Positions 56,549-64,000 of a stretch of 64,000 nt of DNA are shown here, in pieces. How positions within the stretch are numbered: the stretch's first letter is position 1; each line of letters begins with the position of its first letter. Source of the stretch: Marsupella aquatica (taxonomy: Eukaryota; Marchantiophyta); the NCBI GenBank assembly GCA_973895155.1, contig OZ316894.1:26288001-26352000 (forward strand). Reading direction: 5' to 3'. Under the pieces are notes generated by a model. That model did no database searches and was not told the origin of the DNA. It worked only from the letters and a program-made list of their open reading frames with translations. Position numbers and translations under genes: made by a program.

Positions 56549-58978
56549 TCAAGCTTGTTGTCGGATATCTTCTGGTTCGAGTAGCTCCACGAGGGTAACA
56601 GTCCGAGCTTGAGTAACTTCCATCAGCTCAGCCTGGCGTGGGGATCCTCGAGAGTAGGGTAGGCATCTCAATTGCCTTTCAGGATACATCAGGGGCATTC
56701 TTCTCCTTAGATAACATATGTCTATTCGACGAGCTTCTCTATATATCCCAATCACGTCATAATTATTGCAAGTAGCAGCATATACTTGGGGATAATGGTA
56801 TAGAAATTCATCAGAGTTCAGCATCCTGGAATAGAAAGGGTGAAGCCTCCATTTGACATCTCTGAAATACCGATTGAAGTTGGCCAGAGTTTGAGAGGTG
56901 ACATTGTTCCAGATTCTCTGTTTCTCAGCTAATGAACTGGTTGAAACAAGGGTAACCTTGGGCTCTCGAGGAAGGTAAGCGTTCTGGGGAGAAGTAGATT
57001 TCTTACTCTGCATGAGAAAAGAAACCACAAAATCTAGGGCATAAGCTGCCAAATTTCCAAAATATGCCAGAACTAAATCTGAATCCTCCACCTCCACATC
57101 TCCTTGAAGTAGCATCACAGCAAGAATGGGTCGGAAATAGAGAGAGTCAGTCCAGAACTCATCGAATTGTGCCATCTCCAGTCTGGAAGTTCCAAAACAC
57201 CTGAGGTCGAAGATATAACTGGCCTCTGTCTTCTTGAGATAGTAGTATTTCCAAAATTCTCCAACCGGTGGTCTGTTGGCCTGCATAATCTTACAGGTCT
57301 CCACATACCTGTGCACTTGGGACTCGGGATGTCTCGGGTATCTACTCTCGATGGTGGCATTCCGAGGTGTTTGAGTAGATGAAGTGACAACTGCTACTAA
57401 GTTTGGATTGGATCTTAAGGCAGTATCAACATCTTCAAATCCCTGCCTTGGGGATGACTCAAGAGAATTATCATAAGATCTATAAGTTTCACCATCTGAG
57501 GGTGGATCAGAGTCTTCAGGTAGATCTTCTCTGTCAAAAGGGTGCTCATATTGTGACCGATTGTAGGTGGGTCCTTCTGTGGGTTCGTAGTTGGAATCAG
57601 GGCTGTAAGGTTGTGAACCTAGGCTAGAAGTAGGACTAGCAGTTGGACATTGTTGGACCAAGTTGCGGACCACAGATGCTATCTGTCGAGGTTCACACTG
57701 TAGTAGTTCTAACAAGTCATCCACAATAGCCACACAGCTGATACTATCTGTTATTGGAATGGGCTCACTTGTTTCTAGGGGAGGGGGGTGTACAGTGATA
57801 GGAGTACAGATCACAAACTCCATTGGTGCTGGTTCTCTTGGGGGAGAGGTTATTCTGACAGGGCTTAGCTGATCATGAAATGGTGATCCCAAACTAACAG
57901 CCTCCATTCTCAAATTATTAACAGCATCATATAGTCCATCATCACTACAACTGAGGAGAGATATCAACTTATCAATAAGCTGCTGATTCGACTCTGCCTT
58001 CGAAGGAGTGGACCTGGTGGTCTCATGAGGAGCAGCATCAGTTGGTGTAGCATCATCGTCTTGTTGATGAATGCTCCTTACTTCTTCAGCTTCTAGTGGA
58101 TCTGCATCCATAGTCCGGCTAGGGAAATTCTCATTACTTATTGATTGGCAAACAACTTCCCTGTTATGCATAGGAGAATGTGTAGGGATTTCTAATGAAG
58201 TATCCTCCATAGGAACATCAGCATTCTCCTCAACGTTCTGATCATTCGAATTCAATGGGGTGACATGTACAATGTCCTCCATAGGAATTTCTTCTTCAAT
58301 ACCCAAGTCAATCAGGAGTAACCCCCTCTCTGTCTCTTCCTCCAGATATAAACAGTCATGAGTATAATAGAGCTGAGAGAGATAATTCTGTAAGCAAGTG
58401 GTCCTCCCTGCTTCCAAGCTCCTTACTTGATCCTTCATTACATTAAACAGAAGTAGGGCCCAATTTACTTTTATAGCTCCACTATGAGCAGCTACAATGG
58501 TGTTAGCCAAGGCCACAGGACAGAGAGTTGGCTTTTTTGGATGAAGAATGGGTACCAGAAATTCCATGAGCACTCTCAATTCAGGATAAGTACACTGGGA
58601 CAAGTTCCAACCATTCTTGGCATTTCGAGTTCCTGAGAAGTATGGAGCAGATAAGTCCTGCTTCTTGGAATATAACGCCTCTCCTTCTGACGGGCATCCA
58701 AAGGCGTAAGCAATTTGCTCAACAGTCCACAGGCTGGGGTGAGCTCGAATCGTTTGCCTGAATTCAATCGGGATGATAGTCCCCTTCACAAAATCTTGCA
58801 AGTAGGAGTCGAGCTCGACATTCCAGGGGATCCTGAGCAAGCGCTCCAATCCTAAGTGCTGTAAAGAGTCTTGTAAATTAGAAAGACTATCAGGCGCTCG
58901 TGGTATGCGAGCTGCCACTACTTTTGAGACTGCTAGAGCTTCAGTTTGATACTGTTCCTCAGCACCCAGGTTCGCCAT
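56549..58978 (-). CDS. Large ORF resembling 'putative plant transposon protein'
   Basis: Uninterrupted for 809 codons from ATG at 58978 (MANLGAEEQYQTEALAVSKV). The frame stays open 348 bp further upstream, but that part is translated CGTAA repeat. Residues ~55-220 have the layout of the plant transposon-protein domain often found beside retroelements. WNVELDSYLQDFVKGTIIPI, SLWTVEQIAYAFGCPSEGEA, YPELRVLMEFLVPILHPKKP, VALANTIVAAHSGAIKVNWA and LLLFNVMKDQV stand where an RG-P-I, W--I, RV-L-F-LLP-KH and I-V-GK-INV-K-I pattern is usual. The rest is low-complexity acidic, with Pro/Ser-rich stretches and a second ordered region near the C-terminus (FWKYYYLKKTEASYIFDLRC, NFNRYFRDVKWRLHPFYSRM). No zinc knuckle, RT or DDE residues are seen. 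An ordinary but lineage-specific gene is the alternative. Confidence 0.5.
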   Translation of the reverse strand: MANLGAEEQYQTEALAVSKVVAARIPRAPDSLSNLQDSLQHLGLERLLRIPWNVELDSYLQDFVKGTIIPIEFRQTIRAHPSLWTVEQIAYAFGCPSEGEALYSKKQDLSAPYFSGTRNAKNGWNLSQCTYPELRVLMEFLVPILHPKKPTLCPVALANTIVAAHSGAIKVNWALLLFNVMKDQVRSLEAGRTTCLQNYLSQLYYTHDCLYLEEETERGLLLIDLGIEEEIPMEDIVHVTPLNSNDQNVEENADVPMEDTSLEIPTHSPMHNREVVCQSISNENFPSRTMDADPLEAEEVRSIHQQDDDATPTDAAPHETTRSTPSKAESNQQLIDKLISLLSCSDDGLYDAVNNLRMEAVSLGSPFHDQLSPVRITSPPREPAPMEFVICTPITVHPPPLETSEPIPITDSISCVAIVDDLLELLQCEPRQIASVVRNLVQQCPTASPTSSLGSQPYSPDSNYEPTEGPTYNRSQYEHPFDREDLPEDSDPPSDGETYRSYDNSLESSPRQGFEDVDTALRSNPNLVAVVTSSTQTPRNATIESRYPRHPESQVHRYVETCKIMQANRPPVGEFWKYYYLKKTEASYIFDLRCFGTSRLEMAQFDEFWTDSLYFRPILAVMLLQGDVEVEDSDLVLAYFGNLAAYALDFVVSFLMQSKKSTSPQNAYLPREPKVTLVSTSSLAEKQRIWNNVTSQTLANFNRYFRDVKWRLHPFYSRMLNSDEFLYHYPQVYAATCNNYDVIGIYREARRIDICYLRRRMPLMYPERQLRCLPYSRGSPRQAELMEVTQARTVTLVELLEPEDIRQQA

Positions 58979-59148
58979 AGCTGCAACGGTGATTTGCTTG
59001 CTGCGAAGGTTGCTTTCGAAGAGAAAGAGCAAGTGAATAGGGGTGGTGAAAATACAGGAGTGAGCGCCTGAACTCTGTGCTTGATTCCTATCAAGGTATG
59101 AAGTCCCCAATCCGTTTCTAAGTCCCGTTGCGAAGTTAGCCGTAGCGC

Positions 59149-59240
59149 CGTAACGTGAACTTTCCTTAAACGCGTAAGGCGTAAGCCGTAATCCCGTATT
59201 GGCGTAAACTCTTAACAGCGTAAACCCGTAAACCCGTAAC
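59149..59240. repeat. CGTAA cluster, 5' side of the transposon-type ORF
   Basis: Eight CGTAA pentamers in about 92 bp (for example GCGTAAGGCGTAAGCCGTAA, GCGTAAACCCGTAAACCCG), same strand as the cluster at 56270-56332. It begins 171 bp upstream of the ATG at 58978. Confidence 0.9.
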
Positions 59241-59326
59241 ACTTGGCATTTTAACAGCAACAGCAGGCTTAAATACTGTAAAAAGTTTAAATTTTTCAGT
59301 AATTTCAGGTTTTCGGTATTACCCAA

Positions 59327-61837
59327 TACTCACAATCAAGCTAGTCCATGAAATTCTCTGTGATTTCACAAATTTCAAGATCTTACGTGACACTGAAAAC
59401 ATTCAAGTATTCTGCAAACTATGCGAACAGTGTGTGTCAATAGTGGCATTCACACCCAACTCTTGTTATATACAATAGATAGATGCTAACTATTACAATC
59501 AATCATAATCATTGCATCCATATATAATATTCAATCCTGGTGCATATCCATAACCTTGCAATAAAAGTCTCCAAGAGATATGGGAAAACTCTTGTGGTCG
59601 ATAAGAGTGTTTTTTGGATTTACATGTGGACCAATAGAAATGTAAAAATGCGACGAGTGACATGACCCATTATGCCACCCTTCATGTAAACTAACTTTTG
59701 CCAATATTCCAAAACCCTGAGTATATCTAATATCTAGTTGTCTTAGCCCATGATTACTTCTAAACAAATTGTAAACTTTCTGCTAAAATGGATAGATTGT
59801 ACTCTTGGGTTGATCAGACATGGAACGGTCTAATTCTATATTAATGTACCGTCCCAGGGTTTCTGTCACCTCTTTCGTCTCTCCTTTGAGCACGCCTCAG
59901 GCCTCCACAAGCCACTGTCTGCTAAGATCTTATTGTCCAAGATTTGTCATATTCACATTGAGTAACTAAAATCACCCCAGGCATGTACCTTGCAACATTA
60001 GTCTATTCTAGAATAAACTGGGTGGCTATACCTAGGTGGGTTGTCAGAAATTAAGGCTCTATCGTGAAGTCACAAGTGAACAAAGGTGGGCATCTATGAT
60101 AATGCTAATGATAAACAAACAGACATATAGCACCGTACCAATCATTCTCGCCCAGATCATTCCGCTCCCATGGACTTTCATGTTTGCTGAAATGCTTGGA
60201 TATACTTTGCAACCCGGTTAGAGTACAGCAAAACCCTCTTTTCTACTCTTATACAGTACATGTTACAAACCCGGTTACAAAGTTGAGTCACTCAATTCAG
60301 TGACCTACATATTTCCAAAGTTGTACTGTACTCACAAATTTCTGACATGAGAAATTTGTAGGTCACTAAATTCTAAATGCAATTGGACCATACTAGGCGT
60401 TTCCCTTGAGATCAAAGCTAAATACTCAAAAGTTTTGGAAGTGCAAAGTTTGGGTGGTGAATAATGGACTAATCTTTAGAAATTTATGATTCTCAGTCTC
60501 TGATCCTCATGAAAACTAGAGAAACTAGCTAGATATATTGGTTGTAAAGACCTTTCCAAGATGCTTTTAAGGAGAATGATAGAGCAAATTCTGGCTGGAT
60601 ATCAAAGGATGTATTGAAGGTCAAACTCTGGTGTTGACAATTGTTGGAAGCGAGAACTCGGCAACGAGTGAAAGTTTCAAAGGTGTCGCACTCCATGGGG
60701 GTTGCATGGTTAAGTTCAAGGGCTCGGTCCATGGGAGCATCTATTTCAACACATAATTGGTTTTTACATCTTTTGATAGAGGGGGAAGGGGAGGATTTAC
60801 AAAAATTCTCAAGAAAATTGCATTTTTCAACATTTACCCGACACATTGTAGTGTGAGAAACTTGATCAAATTTAGAAAATAATACATGAAAAATTTAATC
60901 GGGAAGTGTTTCTTATATGTAGGATGTTCATCCTAGAACAGTAATCAGTTTCTGCTTTGTACCAATGGAAGAGTCTCTTAACTCCCCCTGTATATCCAAA
61001 GAAACATCACTTCTAGAATGATTTTCCCATATCAGGGTTGCAAAAAATCGTTATGAACATTTCTAACAACAGTTTGATGTCATGGGAGCCTTTTTTCAGA
61101 CCGTTCAATTTGAAAGCCATGATATTTTAATAGAAGCAAAAAGAAATTTGACTAGGAAATAGCTACAACTTCTAAATATTAACTTAGTTAGTAAAGTTTT
61201 CATGAGTTGTAATACATCAAGGAGATATTTTCACAACTATCTGGGTGTGGGAGTTCACTTTCAAAATATACACCCTAGTATCTTATCCACACACTAGAAT
61301 ATCAGTTCCCCCCAGCCAATCATAGGTTTGTGAATTGCCATCCGGCCGGAAGAAATCCTGACTGTTTGCTGAAAAACTTTTTTGATTTCTGTCATGTTTG
61401 ATCGACCAAAAACACCTCCTTGTGTGCCCTTGACCTTGCGCAGTTGCCATTCATGCCTTGCCCTAGCTAACTGTGCAAGGCACGTACATTAGCTCGTGGA
61501 TAAGGTAGTTTGGAAGTCCATAAATATTCAATATCAGGAAACATGGGGCATTCTTTAATTATGAGATCGGGTATGAGATAGGTGAATGGGCCACAAGAGA
61601 AGGATGATTACAATGTGAGACAATCTAAGACTAATATATTAATATATCAAACTGCCAAAAAACAAAGGGCACCCAACCAGGACACATGATAACACAAGCA
61701 AAAGTCCCAATCAAAGGGAGGCAACCAAAAGCTCCCACAAGTTCAAAGGACCCACGCAGAAGCCTTGTACAACAACAACAGGAAACATAAGAACCTAAAC
61801 CCTACCTATCTGCAAATAGAAGCGCCTGGTAAAACTC
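59327..61837. other. Gene-free stretch
   Basis: No supported coding sequence. The longest frame (60529-60846, minus) has no motif. May include an outer part of the element carrying the transposon-type ORF. Confidence 0.4.
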
Positions 61838-62035
61838 CAGTGTGAACTACAAAGGGGGGTCAAGGAAAGGAATCCCACTAGAGTACATAGGGGGTCCAGC
61901 AAAGAAATACTACTAGAGTACAAAGAGAGTACATAGGGGGTCAAGCAATGGAAATCCCACTCGAGTACATAGGGGGGGGGGGGGGGGTCAAGCAAAGAAA
62001 TACGACTAGATCGAGTACATAGGGGGGTGCAAACA
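61838..62035. repeat. GAGTACATAGGGGGTCAAGCAA array with a 16-G run
   Basis: About five units of 40-57 bp, each with AGTACA-AGGGGGTC(A/C)AGCAA, GAAAT(C/A)C(C/T)AC or similar. In one unit the usual five or six Gs are expanded to 16 (61972-61987). Confidence 0.85.
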
Positions 62036-62380
62036 ATGGAATCTGACTACTGTAGAGTCCCTACCACCTTCTGCCTCCCTTTGGTTTTTGGCAGTTTGAA
62101 GTTATATAGAATAGAGAATTCCTGAGCCCCTGAGAGACAGACGAGATGCTTCAGGTGATGTGTCTTCTGTTTCTACTCGAATTGAACGACTTTGAACATT
62201 TTTGTGTAATTGCTGGAAGCGCTGGTTACAACTTCCAGAATATCTTACAAGGAGGATTCATGACTTCAGGTTTGATGCTGTCTTCTTATTACAGTGTAAT
62301 AGGACAGTACATAGATCCGTTTCCAGTTTCCAGCCCAAGAGCACCTGCAAGACGACATAGACGAGGAGCCAGCGGGATTC

Positions 62381-62498
62381 TCGAGGACTCGAAATGGAAT
62401 GCAGCCCGAAGAGTGCGAAATCAGGCAGACAGGTTACCTTGAGGACTCGGAATGGAATGCATCCCGAAGAGTGTGAAATCAGGCAGGCTGGTGACCTT
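62381..62498. repeat. ~58-bp tandem duplication
   Basis: CGAGGACTCGAAATGGAATG...AAATCAGGCAGACAGGTTACC is followed by TGAGGACTCGGAATGGAATG...AAATCAGGCAGGCTGGTGACC. A few substitutions separate the copies. The 98-codon frame crossing it is not supported as a gene. Confidence 0.85.
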
Positions 62499-63659
62499 GC
62501 TGCTCCAAGCGACGGACCTGCACATAGGCGTGGAGCGACAACGTAATAATTGTGCGATCACGTGGAACTGTACTCTCTCTCGCTGAAAACAATCTCCTGC
62601 TGGCCTTGCCGTCGAGAGAAAGCGAAGTGACTCAGTGAGGGAGCGACCGAGGCTGGCCGGGGAGATCAGGGCTAGCTGAGATTTTCTGAGCTTCTGTCAT
62701 CAGTTGTGTGAGTGCCTCACAGGGAATTATGCAGCATGCACGGTAATGAAGATTTGGGTTGACGAAAACCGAAGCGGCAAAGGCGGAATTTCTAGTTATG
62801 GCCGGTGAACGAAAGTCAGTCGGAAGTCGATCACTGTAGGAAGGTACGGTAGTCAAGACTAGCAGGTTCCATTTCAAGGAACGAGGATGCGGTGGGGAAG
62901 ACGGAAAGTTGACGTCTAGCAATCGGAGCCGGAAGCGGAGCCCTGCAGTGCGCATTCCGGCTGGCACGAGGATCTACACTGATCCCTGTCGTCAGGCTAT
63001 GTACATTCTACTAATGCTCGAGTTGTGAGAGATTCCTCCTCGCCAGAAGCAAGGAAGCGAGTGTAGGAGATGCCTATACATCAAATGTGTTTTCAGTTAA
63101 TGAAGCCGCTGACGTGACTGTGTGATACCCTTCGATCAGAGCGCTGGAAACTTTGACCGTTCATTTATCCGACATGTGTCTATCCAAACTGGCTAGCTTG
63201 CTATCAATGATGGCGCCTGCTGAGAGATGAGACTAGTAAGTTTCTACTGTTTTGCAATACCAGTCCATTTTACGTCGGTCGGCTTTCGCGTTTCCTTCTA
63301 TCATGTCTATGGATCACTGTGGCAAGCTCACTCGTGTTCTGAAACGTAGAGTTCAATTGTAGGAATGAAATTGACTATATGTGGTCCTTATTTCTATATT
63401 TCATGCCCCAGCCCAGCTAGTCTGAGCAAGCTGGTCTGAGCATTGTGTTCAAGTTCCAGGACTTTTGCTCCCGCTTTTGCTTCGGCGAGCTCGCGGGACC
63501 CATTTTTAATCGAGTGGGCACTTTATCGTGGGGTTTTTGCACAGATCTGCAATCACAAGTGTTGACGTACTGCATGCGAATTGCTTTTGGGAAGGCTGGG
63601 ATTCCCTCAAGCGTGGACGCAGCAGCCGTATTGAGCTGCCAGGGGCTGGCTCAGTAACG
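62499..63659. promoter_or_regulatory. Intergenic and upstream region of the LRR gene
   Basis: No gene recognised. The final several hundred bases should hold the promoter and 5' UTR of the gene starting at 63660. No clear TATA box was identified. Confidence 0.35.
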
Positions 63660-64000
63660 ATGGTCAACGATAAATCAATAAGAGGTCTGACTGGCTCCAG
63701 GAATTGGCATGGAACCGCGCATGGATCTAGCGACGAGAACCTGAGATGCGGACATTACCTCCTTCTGTTGCTCCTGGTCCCCACACTCTCCTCTGTGTTC
63801 CACTTCTGCGATGCTGCGAACAGCATTGCGACTGACACTTCAGCTTTGTTAGTTTTCAAGCAGTTTGCCGACCCAGGTGGCAATGTGCTGATCTCGTGGG
63901 ATAATAAGACTAGTCAGAGTCTTTGTACCAGCTGGAAGGGGATTAAGTGCAACGCGAAAGCGACAAGAGTAGTAGCGGTCAATTTGTCTGGCTTTCAGCT
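63660..64000 (+). CDS. Leucine-rich-repeat protein, N-terminus (runs off the window)
   Basis: ATG at 63660 opens a frame still open at the window end (113 full codons). A 30-residue hydrophilic leader precedes a strong hydrophobic signal (HYLLLLLLVPTLSSVFHFC). Then comes an LRR N-terminal cap: TDTSALLVFKQFADPGG, the W-x-GI-x-C motif in CTSWKGIKCN, and RVVAVNLSGFQ entering the first repeat. This is the arrangement of plant secreted or membrane LRR proteins, most often LRR receptor kinases. Whether a kinase domain follows cannot be seen. The ATG at 63709 is out of frame, so 63660 is the only usable start in the window; the long leader hints that an upstream intron or a different start is possible. 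Confidence 0.85.
   Translation, partial: MVNDKSIRGLTGSRNWHGTAHGSSDENLRCGHYLLLLLLVPTLSSVFHFCDAANSIATDTSALLVFKQFADPGGNVLISWDNKTSQSLCTSWKGIKCNAKATRVVAVNLSGFQ

Noticed and set aside
58979-59326. Upstream 116 codons of the transposon-type ORF, with a signal-peptide-like leader
   Set aside because: The sequence is translated CGTAA repeat plus AT-rich DNA, and the ATG at 58978 is a better start.
1-64000. CRISPR arrays, tRNA and rRNA genes
   Set aside because: The tandem repeats have no regular unique spacers and the genome is eukaryotic. Scanning for T-arm motifs (GGTTCGAATCC-like) gave only isolated partial hits without a matching A-box.

Overview
The window is nuclear DNA of a land plant. Its genes have GT-AG introns of roughly 100-930 bp and belong to plant families: an alpha-type expansin, a WRINKLED1-type double-AP2 transcription factor, a DUF716 membrane protein, an XRI1-like C-terminus and an LRR N-terminal domain. 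Decayed Ty1/copia and PIF/Harbinger elements lie between them. The species cannot be fixed from the sequence. The spacing (about eight recognisable genes in 64 kb) and the protein style suggest a non-flowering lineage such as a moss, liverwort, lycophyte or fern, but that is inference.

Layout. 0-1 kb: last exon of an XRI1-like gene (+). 1-5.5 kb: two-copy tandem duplications, the first copy of a promoter-like repeat, and a stop-riddled coding relic (-). 5.6-6.6 kb: intronless DUF716/TMEM45-type membrane protein (-). 8-10.5 kb: two more copies of the promoter-like repeat and more tandem duplications. 11.6-13.8 kb: six-exon ARFRP1-type small GTPase (-), fully resolved to 203 codons. 14.3-16.4 kb: CT tract, minisatellite and Ty1/copia remnant. 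19-20.4 kb: intronless 6-phosphogluconate dehydrogenase ending in the peroxisomal signal SKI (-). 21.7-22.8 kb: second Ty1/copia remnant. 23.3-25.6 kb: multi-exon gene (-), probably a proteasome assembly chaperone. 28.8-32.3 kb: WRI1-like gene (+) with its 9-nt micro-exon. 34.2-35 kb: dead PIF/Harbinger transposase (-). 35.7-43 kb: repeat-rich and gene-free. 44.8-45.9 kb: two-exon expansin (+). 48-53 kb: coding-like pieces that did not resolve into a gene. 56.3-59.2 kb: a long ORF resembling the 'putative plant transposon protein' family, with dense CGTAA clusters beyond both ends. 63.7-64 kb: start of an LRR protein that runs out of the window.

The genes do not form an operon or a cluster. 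Each appears to be an independent housekeeping or developmental gene. The only loose functional link is that the oxidative pentose phosphate enzyme (NADPH supply) and the WRI1-like factor (in seed plants an activator of glycolysis and fatty-acid synthesis) both bear on carbon flow to lipid; adjacency is probably chance.

The least explained items are the CGTAA-flanked transposon-type ORF, a three-copy 170-bp promoter-like repeat, an exact 18-bp cloning-polylinker sequence inside an intron, and repeated two-copy tandem duplications of about 25-125 bp throughout the window. The ORF translations start some frames at non-ATG codons, so I moved the starts of the 6PGDH, DUF716 and WRI1-like genes to the first ATG that fits the family.
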